This document shows positions 51,991 through 60,693 of a stretch of DNA of 64,000 nt, in pieces. The position numbers were made by a program, and so were the translations under genes. Within the stretch, counting starts at the first letter, position 1. Each line of letters begins with the position of its first letter. Source of the DNA: DAOUET01 sp034430155 (GTDB lineage Bacteria; Chloroflexota; Anaerolineae; Anaerolineales; UBA4823); contig DAOUET010000037.1 in assembly GCA_034430155.1 (NCBI GenBank), forward strand, positions 1 through 64,000. The letters are read 5' to 3'. Below the pieces are notes generated by a model, which did no database searches, was not told the origin of the DNA, and saw only the letters and a program-made list of their open reading frames with translations.

Positions 51991-52332
51991 CTATTGTTCG
52001 TACAATTCATCCGTTTTCGCTGCCATGATAAAGTCATTCTGGTGCAGCCCTTTGACCACATGCGTCCACCACGTGACCGTAACTTTTCCCCACTCTGTTT
52101 TCAAGGTTGGATGGTGATCTTGCTCCTCAGCAATTCTTCCCACTTCGTTCGTAAATTTTAATGCTTGCCTGAAATTCTTGAATTTAAATTCCCTTTCCAA
52201 ACGTTTAACACCATCAACTTCAACCAATTTCCAATCCGGTATCTGTCTCTTATAGGCTTTCACCTGTTCATCTGCAGCCGTTTGTGCGTCCTTATTTAGA
52301 GGCGTACAACTCATTTCTTTCAGACTTCTCAT
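51991..52332 (-). CDS. Pterin-4a-carbinolamine dehydratase
   Basis: 113 residues from the ATG at 52332, chosen for family length and the GAGGGAG ribosome binding site 9 bases before it. The enzyme dehydrates 4a-hydroxytetrahydrobiopterin, regenerating pterin cofactor after aromatic amino acid hydroxylation; some homologues act in molybdopterin or folate-related metabolism. The active-site motif is EEQDHHPTLKTEW followed by WWTHVVKGLHQNDF, with the expected His pair, Pro, aromatic residue, His and Asp. No aromatic hydroxylase gene is nearby, so its substrate here is uncertain. It is a single-gene unit with its own terminator. Confidence 0.92.
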   Translation of the reverse strand: MRSLKEMSCTPLNKDAQTAADEQVKAYKRQIPDWKLVEVDGVKRLEREFKFKNFRQALKFTNEVGRIAEEQDHHPTLKTEWGKVTVTWWTHVVKGLHQNDFIMAAKTDELYEQ

Positions 52333-52437
52333 ACCATTTACTCCCTCAAAATACCCGTAAACTTTCTTCATCACTAATTATTATCACGTTCAAAATCGAA
52401 ATTCAAACGGTCAAACAGGAAAGTTAAATTCGGGACA

Positions 52438-52668
52438 CTAATCTCCTTCACCGAGTTGGGCGACCTGGCGCAACAATCCCATGATCAGCAAACTTAACTT
52501 TAAACCCTGCCCGGCTGTCACATCGATCTTCGTTTCATGTTTCTCGGCGTTCTGAATGAGTAGATACGCCCCGCCAAGACCGGTCAGCGCGCCGATCACA
52601 GCCCCTAGCAACAAAGCTTTTGGCTTCCAGCTTTCTAAATCTTCTATTTTGTTTTCAGTTACGTCCAT
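52438..52668 (-). CDS. Small single-pass membrane protein of unknown function
   Basis: 76 residues. A charged N-terminus (MDVTENKIEDLESWKPK) precedes one membrane helix, about residues 18-40 (ALLLGAVIGALTGLGGAYLL), and a second weakly hydrophobic stretch (LKLSLLIMGLLRQVA, about 57-71). A good ribosome binding site, AAGGGAGA, precedes the ATG. No family recognised. It lies between the dehydratase and another small membrane protein on the same strand, possibly in one transcript with the latter. Confidence 0.7.
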   Translation of the reverse strand: MDVTENKIEDLESWKPKALLLGAVIGALTGLGGAYLLIQNAEKHETKIDVTAGQGLKLSLLIMGLLRQVAQLGEGD

Positions 52669-52743
52669 ATATCTCCCTTTCTTTTTATTCTATCTACCCC
52701 CCGAACCACAAACCAAATTAATCAAAGTGCTTTCGCCCGTTTG

Positions 52744-53172
52744 CTATGACCTCAACTTGCCTCGCAAAGCCCGTAATGCAGCCCTGAATCCATGGATTCG
52801 TAGAACGGGTTCCACCGCCAGGTCGGTCCCCTTGCGAACGCGCTGGCTCACCATTTGAATCATCTCTTGTGCCTGACGAGTGTAAACCGGGATTTCTTGA
52901 AGTAGTTTAACAACGATATAGATTAACCCCGCTGTAAAAGCCAGGAACAATAAAGTCACCATCATGACCGGGATAATCAAGAAAATCAGTGAAATATCCG
53001 CCCAGCGGCTGGCTCCTTCTGTGCTCGCTAAGCCTGTAAAAACAGCAAATACCACCACTACGATCAAACCAACTGCCAGGGGTAAATAAATTTGCCAGGC
53101 TGTCTGAGTGCGATGGATCTTATAGGTAATCGGATTCCGTTCCCTTACGCCAAGGGGAAAAGTGTCAGGCAT
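52744..53172 (-). CDS. Membrane protein of unknown function
   Basis: 142 residues with two membrane helices (about 27-49 and 58-86), a positively charged tail (GFRAALRALRGKLRS) and a helix rich in Gln/Arg after the second helix. No family recognised. An extended -10 element TGCTACAAT (53182-53190 on the minus strand) lies so close to the ATG that the mRNA would have a leader of only a few bases, and no ribosome binding site is visible. It may form an operon with the 76-residue protein 75 bases downstream. Confidence 0.7.
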   Translation of the reverse strand: MPDTFPLGVRERNPITYKIHRTQTAWQIYLPLAVGLIVVVVFAVFTGLASTEGASRWADISLIFLIIPVMMVTLLFLAFTAGLIYIVVKLLQEIPVYTRQAQEMIQMVSQRVRKGTDLAVEPVLRIHGFRAALRALRGKLRS

Positions 53173-53497
53173 ATCTTATTTATTGTAGCATGATTCGAAA
53201 AGAATTCATAAAACGATCAAACAATTTGGTCTTAGGTCATTATTTGGAATCATATTCGTTTTTTAACCTTGCATTTTCGTTAGGCATCGTTAAGTAGTTT
53301 TTGTTGACTTTTTCCTCCTTAGATTCTAAACTTATGTTAACTATATCCATCCTTTTCTCGAGGGCGCCAATTCTCAAATGGCGTTTTATGATCTGCCGTC
53401 GCCCACTGTTCGTTAATTAGCGCGATGTTTTCTCTAAATTGCCTTTTCCCCCGGGGAAATTTATAAGGGCAAGAATAAACCCCTTAAAGGGCGGCAT
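53173..53497 (+). promoter_or_regulatory. Promoter and long leader of the diguanylate cyclase gene
   Basis: The 325-base gap between divergent genes contains TTGACT (53304-53309), 17 bases, then TAAACT (53327-53332) on the plus strand, giving a leader of about 160 bases. Near the start codon the ribosome binding site AAGGGCGG is preceded by CCCCTT, which could pair with it, and a GC-rich palindrome TTTCCCCCGGGGAAA lies at about 53445-53459. I see no match to known c-di-GMP riboswitch cores. Confidence 0.4.
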
Positions 53498-54385
53498 ATG
53501 GCACAAATCACATCCACAAATCCCGTAAAAGTTTTGGTTGTTGAAGACAATCCAGAATATGCCAGCACACTTCAATACGTTTTGAGTGAAGCAAACCCTG
53601 GGCAGTTCCACTCCATTCACGTTGATAGGCTTCATAAAGCACTTGAACAACTCAGACGGGGTTCCTTTGACGCTATCCTATTGGATCTCACGTTACCGGA
53701 CAGCATCGGTCACAAAACGTTTAGTCAGGTAAGTGTCTATGCACCTAACATACCCATTGTTGTCTTCACCGGATTGGATGATACGGAATTAGCTCTTCAA
53801 GCTGTCCGGGAAGGTGCGCAGGATTATCTGGTGAAAGGGGAGGCTGATGTAAACTTGCTCGTTCGGTCCTTGCTTTATGCCATTGAACGCCACCAAGCCC
53901 GGACTGCCCTTCAAGACCTTTCCTTTAGGGATGAGCTTACCGGATTGCTCAACCGGCGAGGATTTTTCGTCATGGGGGAGAAACTGCTTCTTCTAGCCTT
54001 GAGAGAATCCTGGAATCTCACCATGTTTTTCTTTGATCTGGATGGTTTAAAAATAATCAACGATCGTCACGGTCATCAAGCGGGTGACCAGGCATTGATG
54101 GCAGTTGCCCAGATCTTAAATCAGACATTCCGCTCATCTGATCTTATTGCTCGATTAGGCGGCGACGAATTTCTTGTCCTCGCCATTAACACCATGGGAT
54201 TCATCCTCGAGAGCACCCTGGCACGTTTGCAGGAGAACGTAGACGATTACAATCGACCTGCAAGAAATTATCATCTCTCGATCAGTTTCGGCCTCTCTAG
54301 ATACAATCCTCAATGCAACCCTTCCCTGGAAGAGCTTATCGCCATCGCAGATCGTGAATTATACCTGCAGAAAAGGAGCAAATGA
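53498..54385 (+). CDS. Response regulator with GGDEF (diguanylate cyclase) output
   Basis: 295 residues. The receiver domain (about 8-125) has the acidic pocket (VVEDN), phospho-acceptor D63 in LLDLTLPD, T in VVFTG and K in LVKGE. The GGDEF domain (about 135-295) has the substrate-binding DLDGLKIINDRHGHQAGD, the intact catalytic GGDEF at 221-225 and the inhibitory I-site RSSD at 212-215, five residues before it. It should make c-di-GMP when phosphorylated and be limited by product. No cognate histidine kinase is adjacent; the kinase at 16.9-20.2 kb is a distant candidate only. It is a single-gene unit with a clear terminator. Confidence 0.95.
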   Translation: MAQITSTNPVKVLVVEDNPEYASTLQYVLSEANPGQFHSIHVDRLHKALEQLRRGSFDAILLDLTLPDSIGHKTFSQVSVYAPNIPIVVFTGLDDTELALQAVREGAQDYLVKGEADVNLLVRSLLYAIERHQARTALQDLSFRDELTGLLNRRGFFVMGEKLLLLALRESWNLTMFFFDLDGLKIINDRHGHQAGDQALMAVAQILNQTFRSSDLIARLGGDEFLVLAINTMGFILESTLARLQENVDDYNRPARNYHLSISFGLSRYNPQCNPSLEELIAIADRELYLQKRSK

Positions 54386-54462
54386 TCCAAACCCCGGGAT
54401 ATCCTTGAGATTGATTGGGTTTCCCTTGAAAGCGCACAGGTAATCTATAACCAGCCATCGTG

Positions 54463-54508
54463 TGCGGGTGTGGACGGTTTCACCACACCCGCATTTCCGT
54501 TTTTTTTA
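54463..54508 (+). terminator. Intrinsic terminator after the diguanylate cyclase gene
   Basis: TGCGGGTGTGG (54463-54473) pairs perfectly with CCACACCCGCA (54483-54493), an 11-bp stem with a 9-base loop. It is followed by TTTCCG and then a run of T on the plus strand, about 80 bases after the stop codon. Confidence 0.88.
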
Positions 54509-54640
54509 CCAACCTGAATAAACTTATTGCGGTAATGCAATTGTCTGAAGGTTATTTGCTGGTATCCCAACCCTCAAACTGCAATTTGTGGGATAATAAA
54601 ATAACGAGCACATAAAAAACGAATTAGGGAGATATTTAAC

Positions 54641-56161
54641 ATGCTTGCTCGCGTTTACTCTTGCGCTGTCATCGGGCTGGAAGGGGTTATCGTCGAAGTA
54701 GAAGTCGATACAGGTCAAGGGCTCCCCGCCATTATTATTGTCGGCTTACCCGATACAGCTGTACAGGAAAGCCGCGAACGGGTTCAATCCGCAATTAAGA
54801 ACGCCGGATTGTATTTCCCCCGCAAACGCGTCACCGTCAATCTTGCGCCGGCTGCCGTTCGTAAAGAAGGTCCTGCCTACGATTTGCCCATCGCCATCGG
54901 TGTTCTTATCGCCACCAACCAGACGCCGCCTCAAAGGATCGAAGAAGCTCTGGTCGTTGGTGAGTTATCCTTGGATGGTAGCGTACGCCATGTGCGTGGG
55001 GTTTTGCCCATGGCTGCCTTGGCTCGCCAACAAGGCTTTAAGCGCATTTACGTGCCTGAGTGCGATGCCGCTGAGGCAGCTTTGATCCCCGATCTGGAAG
55101 TGATCCCGGTGCCTTCCCTGGCAGCCTTGCATGCTCATCTGTGCGGCACAGACCAGCTAAATCCTCATCCCCCGGTTGAGGCGGAAGATTTACCCATCAT
55201 CGTCCAGACGGACTTTCGCGATGTCAAAGGCCAGGAACATGTCAAACGCGCCTTAGAAGTAGCAGCTGCAGGTGGACACAATGCACTTCTTATCGGTCCA
55301 CCTGGAGCCGGCAAAACACTCCTGGCACGCGCCATGCCCGCCATCCTACCGCATATGACCATTGATGAAGCGCTGGATGTCACCCGTATCTACTCCGTAG
55401 CAGACCAGCTGCCCCCCGAAGTACCTCTGATCCGTAACCGGCCTTTCCGGGCTCCTCACCACACCATCTCACATGCCGGCTTGGTGGGCGGCGGTAACTG
55501 GCCCCATCCTGGGGAGATCTCGCTGGCCCATCGTGGCGTGCTTTTTCTGGATGAATTCCCAGAGTTCGGTCCGCGCGTCCTGGAAGTCATGCGCCAGCCC
55601 ATCGAAGATAAAGTCGTTACCATCAGCCGCGCCCAGGGCTCCCTGACCTTCCCCGCCAATTTCCAGCTGATCGCCGCCATGAATCCCTGCCCGTGTGGTT
55701 ATTATGGTGACCCCCTGAAACCCTGCACCTGCTCCTCAACCACTGTGACCAGGTACCAGAAGCGTATCTCAGGCCCTATGCTAGATCGGATTGACATTCA
55801 CGTGGAAGTTCCCCGGGTGGAATATGAAAAACTGAGCGATTCTCGCCTGGGCGAATCCTCCTCCACCGTTCAAGCTCGGGTCGAAGCTGCCCGCCAGCAC
55901 CAGCGCCTGCGTTTCAAAGATCACCAGGTCGATTGCAACGCCGATATGTACCCTGCTGATGTGCGCAAATATTGTAAATTAGACGATACCGGTCGGGCTT
56001 TGATACGCAGCGCTATGAACCAGCTGCACCTCTCCGCTCGCGCTTACCATCGCCTTCTTAAACTTGCTCGCACCATTGCTGACCTGGCGGATAGTCAGGA
56101 GATCCAACCGACCCATCTGGCTGAAGCCCTGCAATACCGTCCAAAAATGAATTTAGGTTAA
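54641..56161 (+). CDS. comM: ComM/YifB-family AAA+ ATPase
   Basis: 506 residues, the usual length. The N-terminal Lon-like/ChlI domain (MLARVYSCAVIGLEGVIVEV; IIIVGLPDTAVQESRERV) is followed by the magnesium-chelatase-type AAA+ domain with Walker A GPPGAGKT near residue 218 and Walker B GVLFLDEFPEF near residue 301. Then come a four-Cys cluster (PCPCGYYGDPLKPCTCS) and the C-terminal helical domain. ComM is a branch-migration helicase that helps integrate DNA in natural transformation; it is conserved well beyond competent species. A GGGAG ribosome binding site precedes the ATG. It stands alone, which does not by itself prove competence. Confidence 0.95.
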   Translation: MLARVYSCAVIGLEGVIVEVEVDTGQGLPAIIIVGLPDTAVQESRERVQSAIKNAGLYFPRKRVTVNLAPAAVRKEGPAYDLPIAIGVLIATNQTPPQRIEEALVVGELSLDGSVRHVRGVLPMAALARQQGFKRIYVPECDAAEAALIPDLEVIPVPSLAALHAHLCGTDQLNPHPPVEAEDLPIIVQTDFRDVKGQEHVKRALEVAAAGGHNALLIGPPGAGKTLLARAMPAILPHMTIDEALDVTRIYSVADQLPPEVPLIRNRPFRAPHHTISHAGLVGGGNWPHPGEISLAHRGVLFLDEFPEFGPRVLEVMRQPIEDKVVTISRAQGSLTFPANFQLIAAMNPCPCGYYGDPLKPCTCSSTTVTRYQKRISGPMLDRIDIHVEVPRVEYEKLSDSRLGESSSTVQARVEAARQHQRLRFKDHQVDCNADMYPADVRKYCKLDDTGRALIRSAMNQLHLSARAYHRLLKLARTIADLADSQEIQPTHLAEALQYRPKMNLG

Positions 56162-56308
56162 GCACCGCTAAAAAGTTGTGAATAGCCATGGTTGAAGGCT
56201 GATTGCTTAATCTTTGTCCTTGAGGTTGCTACCAGCCAGCCCTTTAAGTAAGTTCCCGAAAGCCTACTCAAATTAATCTCAATAAAATCGAGGATTAAAA
56301 CTAGAATC

Positions 56309-57270
56309 ATGTCTGACAAACCCATCAACCGCAGGCAATTCCTGGCTCTAACCAGTGTGACGGCTCTGGTAGTTGCCGGCGCTTGCGCTTCGCCTCAAAA
56401 GGGTTCATCAACACCTGCTGGACAGAAGGTAAGATTCATGCGCATCGCTCACATGACCGACTTCCATGTCTTACCAGGCGAGTATGCTACCCAAGGAATG
56501 AGGCGTACCCTCCGGCATGTGCACATCCAGTTAGATCGGCCTGATATCATTTTCAATACCGGCGATTCAATCATGGACTCTCTGGAAGCGGACAAATCCA
56601 GCACCGAATCACAATGGGAAACCTTCAACAATATCCTTAGTGCCGAGTGCGAGCTGCCCATCATTCACGCCATCGGAAATCATGACGTCTGGGGATGGGG
56701 CCGGCAAGATCCAGATCTTTAAAAAGATCCGTTGTATGGCAAGAGTATGGCGATCATAAAACTTGGCTTATCCAATCGTTATTACAGTCTCGCTGGCACT
56801 TCATCGTCCTGGATAGCACACACCTTCCGGATAACGCCTCTAAATATCCCTATATCGGTAAGATCGATGATGAGCAGTTCCAATGGATGGTTAAGGATAT
56901 CGAGGCGACCTCCAGTACTACACCAATCTACCTCCTTTCACATATCCCAATTTTATGCGCTTGCAAATTCTTTGATGGTCCCAACGAAGCAAGCGGCAAT
57001 TGGGAAGTTCCTGCTGCATGGATGCACATTGATGCGCGCCGCTTTAGACAAACCTTCCTGAAGCACCCGAATATCCAGCTTTGCCTGAGTGGACACTCCC
57101 ACCAACACGAATCGCTGGATTACCTGGGAGTTCGCTATCTCAACGATGGTGCCGTTTGTGGAAATTGGTGGAACGGTGCTTACCTTGATTTTCCACCAGC
57201 ATACGTCCTAGTTGATCTCTACAAAGATGGCTCCTCTGAGAGTCAGTTTGTTCCGTATGAGATCAACTGA
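56309..57270 (+). pseudogene. Broken Tat-exported metallophosphoesterase
   Basis: A calcineurin-like phosphoesterase split by two lesions. The first part (to a TAA at 56720-56722) has a twin-arginine signal with lipobox (NRRQFLALTSVTALVVAGAC) and the metal motifs HMTDFH, NTGD and GNHD. After the stop the same frame continues as YGKSMAIIKLGLSNRYYSL, a typical continuation, so the TAA is a nonsense change. Near 56795 the reading must then shift (one base missing) to reach SRWHFIVLDSTHLPD. From there the second part runs to 57270 with metal motifs LLSHIPI and LSGHSHQHE. Two independent defects argue for a decaying gene, unless they are sequencing errors. Confidence 0.82.
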
Positions 57271-57988
57271 GTGAGCGACTAACAAGATTCTGCTGGAAGA
57301 CAATCCAATAACCGTTGCTTATCTTCCACCTACCTTTTAATCCCATCATTCGTTTCAACCGGTTTAGTTTGCCACCTACCTGCCCACAGGCGCCAGCAGA
57401 GACGGTTCCAGCGGCATACCCAGGCAAATAGCTGGTCGCTGCACACGATTAGAGCAACTTGAAATCTGCTTTAGCAGTTTGCCTGTGATTTTGTGATTTC
57501 TGTTAGCGTGATTTCAACCCCCGCATACCCGCAAAGGGCTTGCCCAAACCTCTGGTAAATCAGACGGATGAATTCCCCATGACCCCTCAAGTGGGAAAAA
57601 TCGTCCGGCTATTCAACGACGGGTGCTCGTATAGCCCCCACTGGTAATTTTGATCATCTCCTCGACTGTTTTAATGACGCACACCGTTAAAAAGAAAATG
57701 ATTGAGGAAATAACCATTACTTGCAAGGCCTTAATGGGCAGGATGGGTAACTGGAATGGACCATACATAGTTGGCAACCTCTCGTTGATTTTGCTCTTCT
57801 AATTGACGAATCATTACCGAAGGAATTACTTACAGACATGCAATGAGCTCCGCACTGCACGTCACCCCAAGACCCATTTGACCCAGAATTTCCATGCACC
57901 GGTATTGCTTTGTCCCCCGATCAAGTATTGCGATAAAATTAGCCGGTCTGACATAAACGATCTCAGAAACCTCATAGAAGAGACATCT
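57271..57988. other. Gene-poor stretch, no supported gene
   Basis: Over 700 bases follow the broken phosphoesterase without a recognisable coding region, RNA gene, strong hairpin or repeat. The only frames are under 45 codons (for example about 57675-57800 on plus, with no ribosome binding site). Together with the neighbouring pseudogene this looks like eroding DNA. Confidence 0.5.
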
Positions 57989-58561
57989 ATGAAAAAAATA
58001 ATCCATAAGTTTATATATAGTTGGCTGGCTGTCTTAACGATGGCAGGGTGCCTCCCGGGGACGCCGATGGCGCCGGGTACGGTAGTAGTCACCGTAGTTG
58101 AAACCGTGCCAGTCGAGGTTACGCGGCTGGTAGAAATTCCTATGACAGTCGAAGTCACCCGCCAGGTTGTAGCGACTCAAATCGTCCAGGTTCCGGTGAC
58201 CCTCACCCCGCCGCCAGGGGCCACTCCCACCCAGGCGCCATCGCCACTCGCAGCGCTTGCCAGCACCACGCCTCTATCTCCTACGCCCACCTTCCCCCTG
58301 GAGAAAGTCAAGGGCTATTCCGTCCTCTTGGTGGTCAACGAGACGGACGATGATCTGGTGGTTGAGATCGATGGACCTGTCGATAGGAGTTTCCTCTTCA
58401 AAGGCCCCTCCAAAATCCTGGAGAAAGTAAAAGAGGGCAAGTATGCGTACACGGTCTTGCGACATGACCAGATTATCTATCAGGGCACGATCAACATCAC
58501 GAACCCGGACAAGTTCGAGTTGCACATCCGCGCGGATAGGGTAGTCTTCCTCGTGCCATGA
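57989..58561 (+). CDS. Lipoprotein with VEVTR-like repeats and Thr/Pro linker
   Basis: 190 residues from the ATG at 57989, chosen because it gives a lipoprotein signal peptide (MKKIIHKFIYSWLAVLTMAG) with lipobox cysteine at residue 21. Next comes a repetitive Val/Glu/Thr/Arg segment (VVETVPVEVTRLVEIPMTVE, then VTRQVVATQIVQVPVT), a Pro/Thr-rich linker of some 40 residues, and a C-terminal beta-rich domain (about 105-190; GYSVLLVVNETDDDLVVEID). The repeat type is common in exported proteins of Chloroflexi. No enzymatic motif is visible. Probably a surface-anchored binding or structural protein. Confidence 0.75.
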   Translation: MKKIIHKFIYSWLAVLTMAGCLPGTPMAPGTVVVTVVETVPVEVTRLVEIPMTVEVTRQVVATQIVQVPVTLTPPPGATPTQAPSPLAALASTTPLSPTPTFPLEKVKGYSVLLVVNETDDDLVVEIDGPVDRSFLFKGPSKILEKVKEGKYAYTVLRHDQIIYQGTINITNPDKFELHIRADRVVFLVP

Positions 58562-59022
58562 TTATGAGCCGCGGATAAACGGCAGCGTTCCTGCTCCTAA
58601 TAGGTCGCGATAGTCAGGGTTTGGATTGTCCAGGGAAGGGCGGTGCCACCCATCGATTGACCTACCTGGACGAGGGTCAATTACGGATTAATGCCGCGCA
58701 GCAGGGCAGCCTGCCCAGGGACGAAAGGCGTCGCTAGAACCTTCCACGCAGGTGGTGAACAGCAAACGGAATGACTCACCGGGGAACCACTGAAACACTG
58801 AGAGCGCTGATTTCACTGAAGTAGTCTCGCTCCGTTTAGAGCTCTAATTCACCAACCTTTTGATCTGCAGGGAATTTCTCCCACTATTCAAAAGCAGCCC
58901 TACTTGTTGCCTCAGAGCGTGGATATTCTGGGTCAATGTATACCTTTTTTTGCGCCTAAGCGCTCACGTTCTGGCTCCTGACCTGGGAAGCGAAAACCAT
59001 CAATTCAGTGGCTTCATATCCT
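58562..59022. other. Non-coding stretch, nothing recognised
   Basis: About 460 bases without a supported gene. Reading frames present are short, lack ribosome binding sites and have no recognisable motif. No direct or inverted repeats typical of an insertion sequence are seen. Confidence 0.4.
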
Positions 59023-59193
59023 TCAGCGCCTCAGTGGTTCAATCACCCACTCCCACAGATCCAGCACCAGCCTCCTCGTCCGGTACTCCCCAACCTGTTT
59101 GATCTCCTTCTCCTTCAGCACATGGAACGTTTCACCCTGGAAATCCTCATCGAGGATGTGGCGCAGCTCCTCATGCGTCCCTCCTCTCGGCAT
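59023..59193 (-). CDS. Possible small charged protein (56 residues)
   Basis: An ATG-started frame, MPRGGTHEELRHILDEDFQG onwards, ending in LDLWEWVIEPLRR. Composition is protein-like (Glu/Leu/Arg-rich, likely helical) and codon use is plausible, unlike the surrounding sequence. A GAGG lies close to the ATG but with poor spacing. No family recognised. It may be a real small gene or the surviving piece of a larger dead one. Confidence 0.35.
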   Translation of the reverse strand: MPRGGTHEELRHILDEDFQGETFHVLKEKEIKQVGEYRTRRLVLDLWEWVIEPLRR

Positions 59194-59394
59194 GCCTCAA
59201 GCTGGTTGACTCCACCGCCAGGATTTTACATTCCCTTCGACATATGCTGCTTCCTTGCCCTCAAATCTCCAAAATTTTCCGGTATATCTACCTAAATTGT
59301 TCGATCAGGTCATTAAGACTACGGTTGCGGACAACCGTGAGCGAGCAACGCCAATCCTGCTCTGCTTTTTTGCAACCCATTTTAGAATGAGCGC

Positions 59395-59430
59395 AAAAAA
59401 GGGGTGGACTTCACAAACCGTCCACCCCTT
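59395..59430 (-). terminator. Intrinsic terminator downstream of the secreted-repeat lipoprotein
   Basis: AAGGGGTGGAC (59399-59409) pairs perfectly with GTCCACCCCTT (59420-59430) in an 11-bp stem with a 10-base loop. On the minus strand it is followed by a U-run. It lies about 175 bases after the stop of the 190-residue lipoprotein gene, the only minus-strand gene that could use it. Confidence 0.8.
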
Positions 59431-59603
59431 CTAACCGGTTTGGGATAGGTATCCCCCTTGTCTCCTCGCAAAGACCTTTCGGAAATTTATACTATCGTGA
59501 GTTCGGGTGTTAATCCAATTCGCCAGAAAGAGGTATGAGATGTTGGTTTATTTACAGTAGCTATCATTTTCCCAAACTGACTTCAAAGTAGATTTTCGAT
59601 TCT

Positions 59604-60176
59604 TTACTGGACATATCCCCCTGGTGAGGCTGGCTGGTTGTCGCTTACAGGATTCCCAGCTGGGTCAACCGCGTACCATTTTCCAAGTAAGCCCTCACCA
59701 TTGGTATCACCCGGCTTGCTGTCACCCGCATATAGGTAAACCGGCATACCGTTGATGGTAACCTGGTAACTTCCGTCTGCACGTTGGATCACGCCTAGCG
59801 CACCGCTAACACCTGCTCCAGCACTTGGAGTGACTCCCTGGGGCAACGTTACCGGTGGCCACTTCTGGGCGCAGCCTCCCGTGCAAGTGCTTTCACCCGG
59901 CTTATCGTTCTCAAAGATATAAAGGGTCATACCATCGCTATTGGTTAGACCTTTCCCTAGCGAAGTATCCCCGATGAGTACGGTTGCAATCTGAATGGAT
60001 TGATTCGCAGAGGTAGTCGGCTCTGCCATATCTCCAGACGTTGCCGGGGCTGAAGGTAGCTCAGGAGTTGTTGGACTCCCTGTAGTTTGAGCCGAAGCTG
60101 TCCCACAGGCTGCTAACACCAACGAAGACATTATAAGAATACTAACAAGAGTGGTTTTGTGTGAAAAGTGAAACAT
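59604..60176 (-). CDS. Lipoprotein with two COG4315-type secreted repeats
   Basis: 190 residues. A signal peptide ends in the lipobox LAAC (cysteine at residue 24), then a Thr/Ser/Pro-rich linker (to about 58). The domain from about 62 on has the two repeats of the 'secreted repeat of unknown function' family (PF03640-like): LTNSDGMTLYIFENDKPGES with CTGGCAQKWPPV, then TINGMPVYLYAGDSKPGDTN with GKWYAVDPAG. The two Cys of CTGGC may form a disulfide or bind metal or heme. Family function is unknown. An AGGAG ribosome binding site precedes the ATG. Confidence 0.88.
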   Translation of the reverse strand: MFHFSHKTTLVSILIMSSLVLAACGTASAQTTGSPTTPELPSAPATSGDMAEPTTSANQSIQIATVLIGDTSLGKGLTNSDGMTLYIFENDKPGESTCTGGCAQKWPPVTLPQGVTPSAGAGVSGALGVIQRADGSYQVTINGMPVYLYAGDSKPGDTNGEGLLGKWYAVDPAGNPVSDNQPASPGGYVQ

Positions 60177-60339
60177 CGCAATATGCTCCTATATTTCCAG
60201 TCTGATTTCATACCACCAAATATTTTTTCTTGCCTGGACATCTCTCGTTGTGGTCGAAAATTGGGTTGCTTGCTCATCTCTTCGCCACACACCAGGATGT
60301 CGTCTTTCTCGCAGGAAAGTGAACGGTATAGATATGAAA

Positions 60340-60367
60340 ATATTATCCCGAATATAAACGATATCAA
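60340..60367 (-). promoter_or_regulatory. Possible promoter of the secreted-repeat lipoprotein
   Basis: On the minus strand TTGATA (60362-60367), 16 bases, TAATAT (60340-60345). The -35 box matches consensus at five of six positions and the -10 box at four. It would give a leader of about 155 bases. Confidence 0.35.
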
Positions 60368-60516
60368 GCGCTTGTGTGTTTATGACAACCTTACCCACAG
60401 CTTAAGTGATCATTATGGTGAAAGACTTCACAAACCGACGAGAATCGGACACCCGAATATAAACACATGGCAGAGCCGCATAAACTCCCTAAGATTAAAA
60501 CTCATCATTAATAAGA

Positions 60517-60540
60517 AAATCGCCCGGACCTCCCGGGCGA
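60517..60540 (-). terminator. Terminator-like hairpin after the 74-residue gene
   Basis: CGCCCGG (60521-60527) pairs with CCGGGCG (60533-60539) around a 5-base loop. On the minus strand it is followed by ATTTTCTT. It lies about 155 bases past the stop codon at 60694. Confidence 0.65.
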
Positions 60541-60693
60541 CCCTCGTAATAATACCTGTTGGACTTTCTTTCATCAATTTTGGAAGAATGCTCGCTGACT
60601 CTCCGATGCTTTGCTGCCTACCTCAATAACTCAACCAGGCTGCAACGCGCAGGTCTGCAAAACCTACCGGGTAATTAGAAAGTCGTCAATAAC

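Larger units (their letters stand above)
60177..60693. other. Intergenic stretch with regulatory sites only
   Basis: About 517 bases between two minus-strand genes. It holds a possible promoter for the lipoprotein gene and a terminator-like hairpin. A 153-codon plus-strand frame crosses it but has no ribosome binding site, no recognisable motif and overlaps both regulatory elements, so I do not call it. Confidence 0.45.

Noticed and set aside
56700..56800. Programmed frameshift or stop readthrough in the metallophosphoesterase
   Set aside because: Two separate events (a stop, then a shift some 75 bases later) would be needed, and there is no slippery site at the shift point; decay or sequence error is simpler.
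58860..59295. Degenerate transposase or insertion sequence
   Set aside because: No DDE motif, terminal inverted repeats or target duplication could be seen; the reading frames do not resemble a transposase.
59321..59338. Hairpin ACGGTTG-CGGA-CAACCGT as a terminator
   Set aside because: The 7-bp stem is perfect, but no U-run follows on either strand and no gene ends nearby in a fitting direction; left unassigned.
60168..60629. 153-codon plus-strand frame
   Set aside because: No ribosome binding site, no protein-like motif, and it overlaps a likely promoter and a terminator on the other strand.
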